Shown: positions 50,636-61,477, counted from the first letter of the stretch. The stretch: DNA of 64,000 nt from an uncultured Bacilli bacterium (GCA_934141575.1 CAKPCJ010000003.1:1-64000); one strand, 5' to 3'. Numbers and translations: made by a program. Notes: a model not told the origin generated them from the sequence alone.

Positions 50636-50662
50636 ATAAAAAAAGAATCTTTTTAAGATTCT
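50636..50662 (-). terminator. terminator of the ribosomal superoperon
   Basis: Stem AGAATCT/AGATTCT followed by seven T on the minus strand, just after the rplQ stop. It marks the end of the S10-spc-alpha transcription unit. Confidence 0.85.
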
Positions 50663-51001
50663 TTAAACTAACTCAAGAATAACAACTAGAGCGTTGTCTC
50701 CTCTTCTTTCTTTTAACTTTAATATTCTAGTATACCCACCATTTCTATCAGCATATTTACTAGCATATTCATAAACTTTAGCAGTTGCTTCTTTATCATT
50801 ATAAAAGAAAGATAAAATTTTTCTTCTAGATACTAATGTACCATTTTTTGCATAAGTTATCATCTTATCAACAAACTTACGAGCTTCTTTTGCTCTATCT
50901 ATAGTAGTTTCAATACTTCCATGCATAAAAACTTCTCTAGTTAAATTTGAAAGCATTGCTCTTCTTTCTTGTTCATCTAAACCTAATTTTCTGTAAGCCA
51001 T
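50663..51001 (-). CDS. rplQ: 50S ribosomal protein L17
   Basis: The 112-aa protein has the L17 core MAYRKLGLDEQERRAMLSNLTREVFMHGSIETTIDRAKE and GGYTRILKLKERRGDNALVVILEL. It is last in the alpha operon after rpoA. Confidence 0.97.
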   Translation of the reverse strand: MAYRKLGLDEQERRAMLSNLTREVFMHGSIETTIDRAKEARKFVDKMITYAKNGTLVSRRKILSFFYNDKEATAKVYEYASKYADRNGGYTRILKLKERRGDNALVVILELV

Positions 51002-51016
51002 ACTTTACCTCCTTAT

Positions 51017-51970
51017 TTAATCGTCATTACGGAAAGTAAGTCCCATTTCTTTAATTTTATCAATTACTTCTTTTAAAGACTTCTTACCTAAATTACGTAT
51101 TTTCATCATTTCCATTTCAGATTTATTAGTCAAATCTTGAAGATTATTAACTCCAGCTCTCTTTAAACAATTATAAGCTCTAACAGATAAATCCAAATCA
51201 TCAATTGAAGTCTCTAAAGCCTTTTGACGAGGATTTTCTTGTTTTTCAGTCATTATACCAGTAATATCAGAAATTTCATTTAAATCAGTAATAATATTTA
51301 AATGTTCTATCATTATCTTAGCAGATAATGCCATAGCTTCTTCTGGTTTAATAGAACCGTTAGTCCAAACACGCATTATTAATTTATCATAATTATTATC
51401 TTGACCAACACGTGCATTTTCTACTTCATAACTAACTCTTTCAATTGGTGAATATAAAGAGTCAATAGCTATTGTTCCAATTTTAGCATCAGCCAATAAT
51501 TTTTTATTTTCATCAGATCTTACATAGCCTTTTCCATAGCCGATTGTCATTTCCATATCAAGTTTACCACCCTTAGAAACAGTAGCTATAACTTGATCAG
51601 GATTCATAATTTCAATATCAGGATCTTTCTCTATATCTGCTGCAGTTACAACACCTTCTGTAGATACATGTAAATGCATAACTTTGCTGTTATCATCTGA
51701 ATGATTCTTTAAAACAATACTCTTCAAATTAAGAACAATAGTTGTAACATCTTCTCTAATTCCATCTATTTTTTGGAATTCATGAGCAACACCATCAATG
51801 TAAACACTAGTAATAGCATGTCCAGGTAAAGAAGATAACATTATTCTTCTAAGAGCATTACCTAATGTATTACCAAATCCTCTTTCCAAAGGTTCTAATA
51901 CAAACTCTCCATAATTATTATTTTCAACATATTCAACTACTTTATAGTCTGGTTTTTCAAATTTAAACAT
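51017..51970 (-). CDS. rpoA: RNA polymerase subunit alpha
   Basis: Alpha forms the dimer that starts polymerase assembly, and its C-terminal domain touches UP elements and activators. The 317-aa protein has the N-terminal LEPLERGFGNTLGNALRRIMLSSLPG and the CTD helix-hairpin-helix (LDLSVRAYNCLKRAGVNNLQDLTNKSEMEMMKIRNLGKKSLKEV). It lies between rpsK and rplQ. Confidence 0.98.
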   Translation of the reverse strand: MFKFEKPDYKVVEYVENNNYGEFVLEPLERGFGNTLGNALRRIMLSSLPGHAITSVYIDGVAHEFQKIDGIREDVTTIVLNLKSIVLKNHSDDNSKVMHLHVSTEGVVTAADIEKDPDIEIMNPDQVIATVSKGGKLDMEMTIGYGKGYVRSDENKKLLADAKIGTIAIDSLYSPIERVSYEVENARVGQDNNYDKLIMRVWTNGSIKPEEAMALSAKIMIEHLNIITDLNEISDITGIMTEKQENPRQKALETSIDDLDLSVRAYNCLKRAGVNNLQDLTNKSEMEMMKIRNLGKKSLKEVIDKIKEMGLTFRNDD

Positions 51971-51995
51971 TGAAATGATCCCTCCTTAACTTTTT

Positions 51996-52379
51996 TTAGC
52001 CACGTGGACGTTTTGGTGGACGACATCCATTGTGTGGAACTGGTGTAACATCTATAATTTGAGTTATTTCAATACCAACAGCTTGAATTGAACGAATAGC
52101 TGTTTCACGTCCAGGTCCCATACCTTTTACATAAACAACAACAGATTTCATACCATAATCCATAGCAGCTTTAGCAGCAGCTTCTGCAGCAGTTCCTGCA
52201 GCATATGGAGTACTCTTCTTGCTTCCTTTAAAACCAGTTGTACCAGCTGATGCCCACGCTACTGCACCACCATCTTTATCTGTAATAGTTACAATTGTAT
52301 TATTAAAAGTGGTACTGATATGAGCGATACCTTCAACAACAGTCTTTTTAATTTTTCTTTTTCTTGATTTATATGCCAT
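51996..52379 (-). CDS. rpsK: 30S ribosomal protein S11
   Basis: The 127-aa platform protein has [44 protein letters not shown] and [16 protein letters not shown]. It ends in PPKRPRG, and lies 3 nt after rpsM. Confidence 0.98.
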   Translation of the reverse strand: MAYKSRKRKIKKTVVEGIAHISTTFNNTIVTITDKDGGAVAWASAGTTGFKGSKKSTPYAAGTAAEAAAKAAMDYGMKSVVVYVKGMGPGRETAIRSIQAVGIEITQIIDVTPVPHNGCRPPKRPRG

Positions 52380-52382
52380 ATT

Positions 52383-52754
52383 CTAACCTACTTTCTTCTT
52401 ATTAGCTACAGTTTTACCTTTACCTTTACGAGTTCTAGCATTACTTCTAGTTTTTTGTCCTCTTACTGGTAAACCTCTTTTATGGTAAACTCCTTGATAG
52501 CTACCAATTTCCATTTTATTTTTAATATTCATGTTAACTTCTCTACGTAAATCACCTTCAACTTGATACTTTGAAATTTCTTCACGTATTCTAGTTAATT
52601 CATCTTCAGTAAGTTCTGAAGTTCTTTTCTTAGGATCAATATTAGCATCTTTTACTATCTTTTCTCCTGTTTTTCTACCAATACCATAAACATAAGTTAA
52701 TGAAATAGCTACATGTTTATTGTCTGGTACATCTACACCCTTAATACGAGCCAT
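52383..52754 (-). CDS. rpsM: 30S ribosomal protein S13
   Basis: This 123-aa head protein starts [15 protein letters not shown] and contains [15 protein letters not shown] and [29 protein letters not shown]. The basic tail contacts the P-site tRNA. It follows rpmJ. Confidence 0.98.
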   Translation of the reverse strand: MARIKGVDVPDNKHVAISLTYVYGIGRKTGEKIVKDANIDPKKRTSELTEDELTRIREEISKYQVEGDLRREVNMNIKNKMEIGSYQGVYHKRGLPVRGQKTRSNARTRKGKGKTVANKKKVG

Positions 52755-52767
52755 TACTCATACCTCC

Positions 52768-52884
52768 TTAACCTTGTTTTTGTTTGTGCTTAGGATTTTT
52801 ACTACATACTATTTGCACAACACCTTTTCTTTTAATAACTTTACAGCTGTCGCATATTGGTTTAACAGACGGTCTTTTTTTCAT
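52768..52884 (-). CDS. rpmJ: 50S ribosomal protein L36
   Basis: This 38-aa protein begins [20 protein letters not shown] and ends [10 protein letters not shown]. It keeps the zinc ligands C-x2-C, C and H, the zinc-containing form. It is first of the rpsM-rpsK-rpoA-rplQ group after infA, with an AGGGAGG box. Confidence 0.96.
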   Translation of the reverse strand: MKKRPSVKPICDSCKVIKRKGVVQIVCSKNPKHKQKQG

Positions 52885-52897
52885 ATATTTCCTCCCT

Positions 52898-53113
52898 CTA
52901 TTTCCTAAAAATTATACGCCCACGTTTTAAATCATATGGTGAAAGTTCTATGGTCACTGTATCACCTACTAAAATGCGAATATAATTTAATCGAATTTTA
53001 CCAGAAACGTGAGCCACTACAGTATGACCATTTTCAAGTTCAACTTTATATTGACCTCCAGGTAATACTTCAATTACCTTTCCATCAAATTCTATTGTAT
53101 CTTTATTACTCAC
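52898..53113 (-). CDS. infA: translation initiation factor IF-1
   Basis: IF-1 occupies the A site during initiation. The 71-aa OB-fold protein has [35 protein letters not shown] and [18 protein letters not shown]. The start overlaps the map stop by one base. Confidence 0.97.
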   Translation of the reverse strand: MSNKDTIEFDGKVIEVLPGGQYKVELENGHTVVAHVSGKIRLNYIRILVGDTVTIELSPYDLKRGRIIFRK

Positions 53114-53865
53114 TATATCACCCTCTTAGTTAATATTTCATATCCATCATCTGTAACAAGTACAGTATGTTCAAAGTGTGCAGCCGGTGAAGAATCTTCA
53201 GTAACTATTGTCCAATCATCATCAAGTTGTAATATATCAGGTGAACCATATGTAAGCATAGGTTCAATAGCAATTACCATACCCGGTTTTAACCTTGGAC
53301 CAGTACCAGCCTTTCCATAATTAGGGACCTCAGGATCCTCATGCAAATGATTTCCTACACCATGTCCAACTAATTCTTTAACAACACCCAAATTATGAGA
53401 TGTTGCATATGCTTCAATAGCAGCAGAAATATCACCAATTCTATTTCCAGGTTTAACCTGTTTAATACCTTCATAAAGAGCCTTTTCAGTGTGTTCCATC
53501 AAATACTCTTTCTCACTATCTATTTTTCCTATTTTATATGTCCATGCTGAGTCACCATGATATCCCTTATAACAAGCACATATATCAACAGACACTATAT
53601 CTCCATCCTTAAGTTTTCTACCAGATGGTATACCATGAACAACTTCATCATTAACTGATACACACAAAGTAGCAGGAAAACCATTATAGCCTTTGCATGA
53701 AGGTGTAGCAGATGAACTTATTATAAAGTCTTCTGCCAATTTGTCAAGTTCTTTTGTAGTAATACCTGGTTTTAAATATGGTATTAAATATTTATGAGTC
53801 TCAGCAACAATTAATGAAGCTTTTCTCATTAATTCTATTTCCCAATCACTTTTAATAGTAATCAT
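53113..53865 (-). CDS. map: methionine aminopeptidase
   Basis: MAP removes the starting methionine. The 250-aa type I enzyme has the metal-binding residues of the pita-bread fold: D in [12 protein letters not shown] in [11 protein letters not shown] in [18 protein letters not shown], and E in [10 protein letters not shown] and HFEHTVLVT. Its ATG overlaps adk by 4 nt (ATGA). The position after secY-adk is typical. Confidence 0.97.
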   Translation of the reverse strand: MITIKSDWEIELMRKASLIVAETHKYLIPYLKPGITTKELDKLAEDFIISSSATPSCKGYNGFPATLCVSVNDEVVHGIPSGRKLKDGDIVSVDICACYKGYHGDSAWTYKIGKIDSEKEYLMEHTEKALYEGIKQVKPGNRIGDISAAIEAYATSHNLGVVKELVGHGVGNHLHEDPEVPNYGKAGTGPRLKPGMVIAIEPMLTYGSPDILQLDDDWTIVTEDSSPAAHFEHTVLVTDDGYEILTKRVI

Positions 53866-54521
53866 AAATCGCCTTCCAACATCTCAGATATTTTATCTGC
53901 AATTATATTTGAGTCCATTGTACCATCAAATCTCACAAAATTGCTAGAATTTTTATAATATTCGATAACTGGCAATGTATATTTGTTGAAAACCTCAAAT
54001 CTTTCAATGAAAGACTCGCGATTATCATCCGCTCTAACAATAAGTTTAGAACCACACTCATCACATATACCCTCAACCTTAGGAAGAGTAGATATATTAT
54101 TTTTATTATAAGTAGCGCCACAATTTGGGCAACTCATTCTACCAGATATACGCTTATAGGCATTTTCCATATCTATATCTAAATTAACAATCAAATCACA
54201 CTTAAGATTTAATTCACCTAACATAGAATCTAACCTTTTAGCCTGAGATATATTTCTTGGATATCCATCTAACAAATATCCATTTTTACAATCAGGTTCT
54301 GCTAACCTATTTCTTAGCAAATCTAAAACAATATCATCACTAACAAGATCACCTGATTTTAATAAACATAGAAGTTCAATTCCAAATTCATCATCCACAG
54401 AAGCTCTTTGCCTTAATAAATCTCCTGTAGATATATGAGGAATATTGTATTTTTTGGATAATATATTGGATAACGTACCCTTGCCAGCAGCAGGAGGGGC
54501 AATCAAAATAATACTTTTCAT
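53862..54521 (-). CDS. adk: adenylate kinase
   Basis: Adk interconverts AMP, ADP and ATP. The 219-aa protein has a long LID with four cysteines (CPNCGATYN, then CDECGSKL) that likely bind zinc. The AMP-binding part is STGDLLRQRA, and LLDGYPRN is clear. The P-loop reads APPAAGKGTLSN where GPPGAGKGT is normal: both glycines that precede the GK are alanine, which is uncommon. It is between secY and map, so it is very likely functional. Confidence 0.95.
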   Translation of the reverse strand: MKSIILIAPPAAGKGTLSNILSKKYNIPHISTGDLLRQRASVDDEFGIELLCLLKSGDLVSDDIVLDLLRNRLAEPDCKNGYLLDGYPRNISQAKRLDSMLGELNLKCDLIVNLDIDMENAYKRISGRMSCPNCGATYNKNNISTLPKVEGICDECGSKLIVRADDNRESFIERFEVFNKYTLPVIEYYKNSSNFVRFDGTMDSNIIADKISEMLEGDL

Positions 54522-54523
54522 GC

Positions 54524-55789
54524 CTACCTCTTTCTATAATTTCTGCTAACCAAAGTGCTTTCTATTTGTCTATATACTTCAAGAGCAACACCAACAATAA
54601 TCAATAATCCAGTTCCTCCTAAAGTAACATTACTACTAGAAAATTCTGATATTTTACCAAATAATATTGGAATTGCAGCAATAACCATTAAAAATAACGC
54701 TCCTATTGCAGTAACTCTGACTATTACTTGTTTAATATAAATAGTAGTATCATTTCCAGGTCTTATACCAGGAATATAACCACCATTCTTTTGTAAGTTC
54801 TCAGACAATTCTTTTGGTCTTATCTGCATTAAAGTATAAATAAATGAGAATACAAATATCAATACTAAATAAATAATAAAACCTACAAGACTCGAATAAT
54901 TCAAATACTTATCAACAAAATTATTAAATCCTGGTTTATTAATAAACTTTGCAATCATTTGAGGAATTGTTAATAATATTGAAGCAAATATAACAGGCAT
55001 TACCCCAGCTGAGTTTAACTTAAAAGGTAAAAATGATCCTTGAGCTCCATTATACTTTGTATTACTTTTATTTGCATATTGAACTGGAATCTTACGTTCA
55101 GCTTCTTGAACATAAACAACACCAACAATAATCAACAAATATACAAATATAAATAGTAAAAATTTTGCAATTCCAAATAAAGTTGTTTGTAAAGTTGTAT
55201 AAACCATAACAGTATTAAACACACTTACAAACATACTCGGTATTGAAGTAACAATACCAGCCATGATAATAAGTGAAATACCGTTACCAACACCCTTACT
55301 AGTAATTTGATCTCCTAACCAAAGTAAAAATGAAGTACCTGCTGTTAATATAAGAGAAACCCTAGCAACCTCAAGTGGAGATTTAATACCCATCAATGCA
55401 TATGAGAAAGCAAATGCTTGAACAAACGCAAGAGCTATACCAACGTATCTAGTGATTTGATTTAATTTTCTTCGACCAACTTCACCTTGCTCACGCAATT
55501 CAGTAAAGTAAGGTATAATATCCATTTGAAGTATTTGAATTATAATAGATGCACTAATATATGGAGAAACACCTAAAGCAAATATAGAAAAATTACCTAA
55601 TGATCCACCACCAACAACATCTAACAATTCTAGAAAGCTTAAATTCGCCAACTGATCTTTAATAGCAACACCAGGAACAGTAATATAAGTTCCTATTTTA
55701 TAAACTAATAATATTGCTATTGTAAATAAAATTCTTTTTTGCAAATCTTTGTTCTTAGGCTCGAATATTTGTTTAACCATGTTAAACAT
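54524..55789 (-). CDS. secY: protein translocase subunit SecY
   Basis: SecY is the main channel protein of the Sec system. The 421-aa protein has ten membrane helices. Family motifs include TVPGVAIKD near the start, GGGSLGNFSIFALGVSPYISASIIIQ, VYVQEAERKIPVQYA, LNSAGVMPVIFASILLTIPQ, and GYIPGIRPG. It follows rplO by one base and precedes adk by 2 nt. Confidence 0.97.
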   Translation of the reverse strand: MFNMVKQIFEPKNKDLQKRILFTIAILLVYKIGTYITVPGVAIKDQLANLSFLELLDVVGGGSLGNFSIFALGVSPYISASIIIQILQMDIIPYFTELREQGEVGRRKLNQITRYVGIALAFVQAFAFSYALMGIKSPLEVARVSLILTAGTSFLLWLGDQITSKGVGNGISLIIMAGIVTSIPSMFVSVFNTVMVYTTLQTTLFGIAKFLLFIFVYLLIIVGVVYVQEAERKIPVQYANKSNTKYNGAQGSFLPFKLNSAGVMPVIFASILLTIPQMIAKFINKPGFNNFVDKYLNYSSLVGFIIYLVLIFVFSFIYTLMQIRPKELSENLQKNGGYIPGIRPGNDTTIYIKQVIVRVTAIGALFLMVIAAIPILFGKISEFSSSNVTLGGTGLLIIVGVALEVYRQIESTLVSRNYRKR

Positions 55790-55790
55790 A

Positions 55791-56234
55791 TTACATCACC
55801 TCTATTTTTCCACCATTTGCTTCTATTTCTTCTTTAGCTTTTTTAGAAAAACTATTAGCCTTAACAGTTAATTTCTTTTCTAATTTACCATTACCTAATA
55901 CTTTTATACCATCTAATTGTTTTTTCAATTTTCCTGTTTCCTTTAATAATTCAGGAGTAACAACTGTACCATCTTCAAAAGTATTTAAATCACTTAAGTT
56001 TATAACTGCATATTCAGTTTTAAACATAGCGTTTTTGAATCCTCTTTTTGGCAATCTTCTATACAAAGGTAATTGCCCACCTTCAAATCCTGCTTTACGG
56101 CTATAACCACTTCTTGCTTTTTGTCCTTTTTCACCACGTCCAGCAGTTTTACCATTACCTGTTCCAATTCCTAAACCTTTTCTTTTTGCTACTTTTGTAG
56201 CGCCTTCATTTGGCTTAATTTCATTTAATCTCAT
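55791..56234 (-). CDS. rplO: 50S ribosomal protein L15
   Basis: The 147-aa protein starts [20 protein letters not shown] and contains [43 protein letters not shown]. Its start overlaps the rpsE stop by one base, so there is no room for rpmD (L30), which normally sits between them. Confidence 0.98.
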   Translation of the reverse strand: MRLNEIKPNEGATKVAKRKGLGIGTGNGKTAGRGEKGQKARSGYSRKAGFEGGQLPLYRRLPKRGFKNAMFKTEYAVINLSDLNTFEDGTVVTPELLKETGKLKKQLDGIKVLGNGKLEKKLTVKANSFSKKAKEEIEANGGKIEVM

Positions 56235-56743
56235 TATTTCAAAATCTCACTTTCTGTTTTGCCACGTAAATTTGCAACATGAGCAATACTTCTTTGTTTT
56301 TGAAGTGCATCTAATGTAGCACGTGCAACATTTAATTTAGTATTTGATCCTAATGATTTAGATAAAACATCCTTAACTCCAGCAAGTTCAAGAACAGAAC
56401 GAACAGCACCACCAGCTATAACACCAGTACCTTCATATGCAGGTTTAATTAAAACTTTAGCAGCTCCAGAAGCACCAATCATTTCATGAGAAATTGTACG
56501 GCCATCTACTAGAGAAACTCTAACAACATTTTTAGTAGCTTGTTGAATACCTTTTTTAATAGCATCTGCTACTTCTTTTGCTTTACCAACGCCTATACCA
56601 ACACGGCCTTTTTTATCTCCTACTACAACAGCAGCAGAAAAACCATATTGACGTCCACCTTTAGTAACAGTGGTAACACGTTTAAGATCAAGAACTTGTT
56701 CTTCAAATTCACTTTTACGTTGGTCAAACTTTTTATTTTGCAT
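56234..56743 (-). CDS. rpsE: 30S ribosomal protein S5
   Basis: S5 is a fidelity protein of the 30S body. The 169-aa protein has the [38 protein letters not shown] region and [33 protein letters not shown]. It is directly followed by rplO. Confidence 0.98.
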   Translation of the reverse strand: MQNKKFDQRKSEFEEQVLDLKRVTTVTKGGRQYGFSAAVVVGDKKGRVGIGVGKAKEVADAIKKGIQQATKNVVRVSLVDGRTISHEMIGASGAAKVLIKPAYEGTGVIAGGAVRSVLELAGVKDVLSKSLGSNTKLNVARATLDALQKQRSIAHVANLRGKTESEILK

Positions 56744-56757
56744 AAATTAACCTCCTC

Positions 56758-57114
56758 TTAGAATTCTAAACCATTTTCACGTGCAGCTTCAGCTAAAGCT
56801 TTTACACGTCCATGATATAAGTATCCACCTCTATCGAATACGACTTTAGTAATACCTTGCTTTACAGCTTTTTTAGCAATATCTTCTCCTACCTTAGTAG
56901 CAGCTTCGATATTACCACCATTTTCAAGTTTCAAACTTTCAGATGATGAACTTAATATTGTAACTTGAGCTTCATCATCAATAAGTTGAACACTAATGTT
57001 TTTATTAGATCTAAAAACATTTAATCTTGGAACACTCTTAGTTCCAGATATATTTTCTCTAACTCGTTCATGTCTTACCTTACGCATTTCATTACGAGAT
57101 ACTTTTTTAATCAT
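56758..57114 (-). CDS. rplR: 50S ribosomal protein L18
   Basis: This 118-aa 5S rRNA-binding protein has [20 protein letters not shown] and [28 protein letters not shown]. It lies between rplF and rpsE in the spc segment. Confidence 0.98.
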   Translation of the reverse strand: MIKKVSRNEMRKVRHERVRENISGTKSVPRLNVFRSNKNISVQLIDDEAQVTILSSSSESLKLENGGNIEAATKVGEDIAKKAVKQGITKVVFDRGGYLYHGRVKALAEAARENGLEF

Positions 57115-57133
57115 AAGATAACCTCCTTATCTA

Positions 57134-57673
57134 TTATTTAGAAGCTTTTTTACCTTCTTTACGACGAATATGTTCATCAGTATAGCGAATACCCTTACCT
57201 TTATATGGTTCAGGTTGTCTAACAGCTCTTATTTTTGCAGCAAATTCACCAACTGCTACTTTATCTATACCTGATACTTTAATCTCAGTAGTGCTAACTG
57301 CTTCTACTGATAAGCCTTCAGGAATTTCTAAAGTAACTTGATGAGAATAACCAGCATTAATAACTAAATTTTTACCACTAACTTGGAAACGGTAACCTAC
57401 ACCAACAATTTCAAGTCCTTTTGAAAATCCATCACTAACGCCTTCAATCATATTTTTGATGATTGCATTTGTTGTACCATGTACTTGTTTAGTAGTTTTA
57501 ATATCATTTGCTCTTTTAACTTTAACTTGTTTTTCTTCTACTGAAACAGTAATATCTCTTGGAACTAAATGAGTTAATTCACCTTTAGGTCCTTTAACAT
57601 TAACATGATTATCAGATAAAGTTACTTCAACATTATCTGGTATTGATAGTACTCTATTACCAATACGACTCAT
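57134..57673 (-). CDS. rplF: 50S ribosomal protein L6
   Basis: The 179-aa protein starts MSRIGNRVLSIPDNVEV and has VKGPKGELTHLVP, GVGYRFQVSGKNLVINAGYSH, and the C-terminal RQPEPYKGKGIRYTDEHIRRKEGKKASK typical of L6. Confidence 0.98.
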   Translation of the reverse strand: MSRIGNRVLSIPDNVEVTLSDNHVNVKGPKGELTHLVPRDITVSVEEKQVKVKRANDIKTTKQVHGTTNAIIKNMIEGVSDGFSKGLEIVGVGYRFQVSGKNLVINAGYSHQVTLEIPEGLSVEAVSTTEIKVSGIDKVAVGEFAAKIRAVRQPEPYKGKGIRYTDEHIRRKEGKKASK

Positions 57674-57694
57674 AATGACACCTCCTTGATTTTT

Positions 57695-58081
57695 TTACCA
57701 AATATAAGCCAATACTTCTCCACCTAGGTTTTGACGACGAGCTTCTTTGTCAGTCATAACACCGTTAGATGTTGAAATAATTGCAATTCCTAATCCATTT
57801 AATACCTTTGGAATTTCAGAAGATTTTGCATATACACGTAATCCTGGTTTAGATATTCTCTTCAATCCAGAAATAACTCTTTCTTTCTTAGTTCCATATT
57901 TTAAATTAATAGTCATATCGTTATCTTTAACGCTATAATCTTCAATAAATCCTTCTTTTTTAAGAATTTTAACGATTTCCAATTTCATTTTAGAAACAGG
58001 GATACTTACTTCTGCATAATGTAATTGATTAGCATTACGAATTCTTGTAAGTAAATCTGCGATTGGATCATTTACTGGCAT
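57695..58081 (-). CDS. rpsH: 30S ribosomal protein S8
   Basis: The 128-aa protein has [70 protein letters not shown]. In many bacteria S8 represses the spc operon by binding its mRNA near rplE. Confidence 0.98.
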   Translation of the reverse strand: MPVNDPIADLLTRIRNANQLHYAEVSIPVSKMKLEIVKILKKEGFIEDYSVKDNDMTINLKYGTKKERVISGLKRISKPGLRVYAKSSEIPKVLNGLGIAIISTSNGVMTDKEARRQNLGGEVLAYIW

Positions 58082-58099
58082 ACTAATACCTCCTTATCT

Positions 58100-58285
58100 T
58101 TACCAACTAGATTTTTTAACACCTGGAATTTGTCCATTATTAGCAAGTTCTCTAAAACAAATACGACATATTCCATATTTTTTTAATACACTGTGTGGTC
58201 TTCCACATCTGCTACAACGAGTATACTCACGAACCTTAAACTTTTGAGGTTTTTGTGATTTTACTACCATACTTTTCTTTGCCAT
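58100..58285 (-). CDS. rpsZ: 30S ribosomal protein S14, zinc type
   Basis: The 61-aa protein has [21 protein letters not shown], two C-x2-C pairs that bind zinc, and the KKSSW end. It is the short Bacillota form in the spc operon. Confidence 0.97.
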   Translation of the reverse strand: MAKKSMVVKSQKPQKFKVREYTRCSRCGRPHSVLKKYGICRICFRELANNGQIPGVKKSSW

Positions 58286-58297
58286 ATTGTCTCCTCC

Positions 58298-58837
58298 TTA
58301 CTTCTTAAAAGGAACTTTCATTCCACTTAACAAATCAAATGCTTCTTCATTTGTATTAGCTGTAGTTACAATTACAATATCCATACCACGTAATTTAACG
58401 ATTTTATCGTATTCGATTTCTGGGAATATTAATTGTTCTTTAATACCTAAAGTATAATTTCCTTTTCCATCGAATGCCTTCTTAGAAACACCTCTAAAAT
58501 CTCTAACTCTAGGTAAAGCTATATTGATTAACTTATCAAGGAAAACAAACATTTTTTCTCCTCTTAAAGTAACTTTACAACCAATAGCTTGGCCTTCTCT
58601 AACTTTAAATCCTGCGATTGATTTCTTAGCTCTAGTAACTACTGGTTTAGCACCTGTAATTAACTCAAGATCACTCATAGCAGCATCTATCAATTTAGAA
58701 TTTGTTGTAGCATCACCACAACCAATATTAATTACAACCTTTTCAATTTTTGGACATTGCATGATTGAAGAATATTTATATTTATCCATTAAGCTTGGAA
58801 CTACTTCATTCATATATTTTTCTTTTAGGCGGTTCAT
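58298..58837 (-). CDS. rplE: 50S ribosomal protein L5
   Basis: This 179-aa 5S rRNA-binding protein starts [24 protein letters not shown] and has [32 protein letters not shown] and [34 protein letters not shown]. Confidence 0.98.
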   Translation of the reverse strand: MNRLKEKYMNEVVPSLMDKYKYSSIMQCPKIEKVVINIGCGDATTNSKLIDAAMSDLELITGAKPVVTRAKKSIAGFKVREGQAIGCKVTLRGEKMFVFLDKLINIALPRVRDFRGVSKKAFDGKGNYTLGIKEQLIFPEIEYDKIVKLRGMDIVIVTTANTNEEAFDLLSGMKVPFKK

Positions 58838-58854
58838 AATTACCCTCCTTCCAA

Positions 58855-59130
58855 TTAATTATCTTTCTTAGATTTTTTTGTAGTAGTTTTCTTAGTAGTT
58901 TTCTTATCTTCTTCAGTAACTAACTTAACATTAGAAACATGGATAGGAGCTTCCATTTCGATTATACTACCTTTTTCATTTTGTTGATTTGGCTTCATAT
59001 GTTTTTTTACCATATTTATTCCTTCAACTATAACTTTATCATCTTTACATACTTTTGTTATCTTACCAGATTTAGTTCTATCTTTACCAGCAATAATAAC
59101 AACCTTATCTCCAGTTTTAAGTTTCTTCAC
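58855..59130 (-). CDS. rplX: 50S ribosomal protein L24
   Basis: The 91-aa protein has the KOW motif [22 protein letters not shown] and the region [35 protein letters not shown]. The C-terminus has an extra Lys/Thr-rich tail ([16 protein letters not shown]). Confidence 0.97.
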   Translation of the reverse strand: MKKLKTGDKVVIIAGKDRTKSGKITKVCKDDKVIVEGINMVKKHMKPNQQNEKGSIIEMEAPIHVSNVKLVTEEDKKTTKKTTTKKSKKDN

Positions 59131-59141
59131 GATTTACCTCC

Positions 59142-59516
59142 TTATAGTACTTCGCTAGCAAGAGAAACAATCTTCATATAGTCTTTATCCCTAAGTTCTC
59201 TTGCAACTGGTCCTAATACACGAGTTCCAACAGGTGTCTTATCTTCAGCACTTTTGATAAGTACACATGCATTATCGTCAAATCTTATATAAGTACCATC
59301 TTTTCTTTTTGTAGCAGCTTTAGTTCTTACAATAACTGCTCTAACTACTTTTCCCTTTTGAACTGATCCATTTGGAATTGCTTTCTTAACAGTTGCAACT
59401 ACAACGTCACCTAAACCACCAAATTTACGTTTAGAACCACCAAGAACTCTAATAACTAAAAGTTCTCTTGCTCCAGAATTATCAGCTACTTTTAAACGGG
59501 TTTGTTGTGCTATCAT
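59142..59516 (-). CDS. rplN: 50S ribosomal protein L14
   Basis: The 124-aa protein has [51 protein letters not shown] and [28 protein letters not shown]. It begins the spc part in the usual order. Confidence 0.98.
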   Translation of the reverse strand: MIAQQTRLKVADNSGARELLVIRVLGGSKRKFGGLGDVVVATVKKAIPNGSVQKGKVVRAVIVRTKAATKRKDGTYIRFDDNACVLIKSAEDKTPVGTRVLGPVARELRDKDYMKIVSLASEVL

Positions 59517-59546
59517 AATTTTCCTCCTTCGCTTATTTAAAGAGAC

Positions 59547-59804
59547 CTATAAAATTACGGCTTCTTCAACTATCTCTACTAATTCAAAACGTTTAGTTTT
59601 AGATAATGGTCTAGTTTCCATAATACGAACTTTGTCGCCAACTTTTGCTCTGTTTTCTTCATCGTGAGCAACATATTTCTTAGAAACTTTAACAAGCTTA
59701 CCATATAATGGATGTTTCTTTCTAGTTTCTACTTTAACAATAATAGTCTTATCGTTCTTGTCACTAACAACAGTTCCAATAATTTGTTTTCTAACCTTTT
59801 CCAT
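59547..59804 (-). CDS. rpsQ: 30S ribosomal protein S17
   Basis: The 85-aa OB-fold protein has [42 protein letters not shown] and [25 protein letters not shown]. Confidence 0.97.
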   Translation of the reverse strand: MEKVRKQIIGTVVSDKNDKTIIVKVETRKKHPLYGKLVKVSKKYVAHDEENRAKVGDKVRIMETRPLSKTKRFELVEIVEEAVIL

Positions 59805-59813
59805 CCTAGCCTC

Positions 59814-60011
59814 CTACATTTCCTTTAGTTCACGTTCACGCAAAACTGTTTTTAATCTTGCGATCAATTTTCTTAATTCTTTAATTCTAGAAGGTTTTTC
59901 TAAGTTACCAGTAGCTTGTTGAAAACGTAAATTAAATAATTCCTCTTTAGTTTCTTCAATCTTCTTAACTATTTCATCAGTGGTTAAATTTCTTATTTCA
60001 TTAACCTTCAT
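59814..60011 (-). CDS. rpmC: 50S ribosomal protein L29
   Basis: The 65-aa helical protein has [62 protein letters not shown] chose the ATG at 60011 because it reads MKVNEIRN as in relatives. Its first bases overlap the rplP stop and the GGTGGTGATC before it serves as ribosome site. Confidence 0.97.
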   Translation of the reverse strand: MKVNEIRNLTTDEIVKKIEETKEELFNLRFQQATGNLEKPSRIKELRKLIARLKTVLRERELKEM

Positions 60012-60432
60012 TAAGATCACCACCTTGTTCTTTCTTTACAAACTTTGTTTTAATTGGTAATTTATGGCTTGCAAGTCTCAATGCTTCACGAGCAACTGAT
60101 TCTTCTACACCAGAAATTTCAAACATAATTTTGTTTTCTTTAACAACTGCTACCCAAAGTTCAACAGCACCTTTACCTTTTCCTTGACGAGTTTCAAGAG
60201 GTTTTTTAGTTTTTGGCATATGTGGGAAAATATTAACATAAACCTTTCCACCACGTTTCATATAACGAGTCATCGCTACACGAGCTGCTTCTATTTGATT
60301 AGCTGTTATCCAAGCACCTTCTTTTGCTTGTAAACCATATTCACCAAAATGTAATTCAGTATTACCTCTAGAAAGTCCTTCATAAGGTAATCTATGAACT
60401 CTACGATATTTAGTTCTTGCTGGTATTAACAT
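60001..60432 (-). CDS. rplP: 50S ribosomal protein L16
   Basis: This 143-aa protein lies near the peptidyl-transfer centre. It starts [19 protein letters not shown] and has [59 protein letters not shown]. It overlaps rpsC by 23 nt. Confidence 0.98.
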   Translation of the reverse strand: MLIPARTKYRRVHRLPYEGLSRGNTELHFGEYGLQAKEGAWITANQIEAARVAMTRYMKRGGKVYVNIFPHMPKTKKPLETRQGKGKGAVELWVAVVKENKIMFEISGVEESVAREALRLASHKLPIKTKFVKKEQGGDLNEG

Positions 60433-61087
60433 CTACATTACCTCCCTTATTATTTTTACTAGGAAGTATTTCACCTTTATTAATCCATACTTTAACACCA
60501 ATTTTACCGAAAGTTGTATCAGCTTCTGCTGTTGCATAATCGATATCAGCACGTAAAGTATGAAGTGGTATCATTCCTTCAGTATAACCTTCGCTGCGAG
60601 CCATATCTGCTCCATCTAATCTTCCTGAAACAGAAGTTTTAATACCCTTAGCTCCAGCCTTCATAGCATTTCTGATTGCTCTTTTTTGAGTCATTCTAAA
60701 TGATGCTCTGTTTTCAATTTGATGAGCAATTGATTGAGCTACTATTTTAGCATCCAAATCAGGTTGCTTAATTTCTTTGATCGAAATTTGGATATTTTCA
60801 CCAGTCATTTTGTTAAGAGCCTTCTTAATCTTTTCGATTTCTTCTCCGCCACGACCGATAATAACACCAGGTTTAGCAGTAAAAATAGTAACTTCTGTAG
60901 ATTTTTCAGTTCTTTCAATAAGAATATCTGAAACTGAAGCTTCTGACAAAGTTTTTACAAGATATTCTCTTATTTTAATATCTCTTAATAAATAAGTAGA
61001 ATAATCTTTCTTTGAAGCATACCATTTAGATTGCCAAGATTTATTTCCGCCTAATCTAAATCCATTAGGATTGACCTTTTGTCCCAT
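60410..61087 (-). CDS. rpsC: 30S ribosomal protein S3
   Basis: The 225-aa protein has [13 protein letters not shown], the KH domain [21 protein letters not shown], and the C-terminal [62 protein letters not shown]3 helps unwind mRNA at the entry site. Confidence 0.98.
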   Translation of the reverse strand: MGQKVNPNGFRLGGNKSWQSKWYASKKDYSTYLLRDIKIREYLVKTLSEASVSDILIERTEKSTEVTIFTAKPGVIIGRGGEEIEKIKKALNKMTGENIQISIKEIKQPDLDAKIVAQSIAHQIENRASFRMTQKRAIRNAMKAGAKGIKTSVSGRLDGADMARSEGYTEGMIPLHTLRADIDYATAEADTTFGKIGVKVWINKGEILPSKNNKGGNVDVNTSKN

Positions 61088-61099
61088 TACTTAACCTCC

Positions 61100-61453
61100 T
61101 TATAGTCTTTCTGCTACTGTAACAATAATATGGCTTGTTCTATGGTCATTTCGATCAACATGACCTCTTGAACCCATCTTAATTCTTTTCATAACTGGTC
61201 CATCATTAACGAAACATTCTTTAACATAAAGCTTAGTTTCATCTAAATGCATATTATTAACAGCGTTTGCAATACTAGATCTTAATACTTTTTCAATTAA
61301 AACAGAAGCTCTAGTATTATTATTTTTTAGTATAGATAATGCTGTTGCAACATCTTTACCACGAATTAAATCAATAACTAATCTTGTCTTTTGAGCACCA
61401 ATTCTAGCACCCTTATGAGTAGCAGTAGCGCTCTTCTTTTCTAATTCTTCCAT
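61100..61453 (-). CDS. rplV: 50S ribosomal protein L22
   Basis: This 117-aa protein of the exit tunnel has ATHKGARIGAQKTRLVIDLIRGKDVATALSIL and KRIKMGSRGHVDRNDHRTSHIIVTVAE. The tunnel loop MGSRGHVDRNDHRTSHI differs a little from the usual RARGRAxxIxKRTSHI. Confidence 0.97.
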   Translation of the reverse strand: MEELEKKSATATHKGARIGAQKTRLVIDLIRGKDVATALSILKNNNTRASVLIEKVLRSSIANAVNNMHLDETKLYVKECFVNDGPVMKRIKMGSRGHVDRNDHRTSHIIVTVAERL

Positions 61454-61477
61454 ATAAGTCCTCCTTCCATGGTAGTT

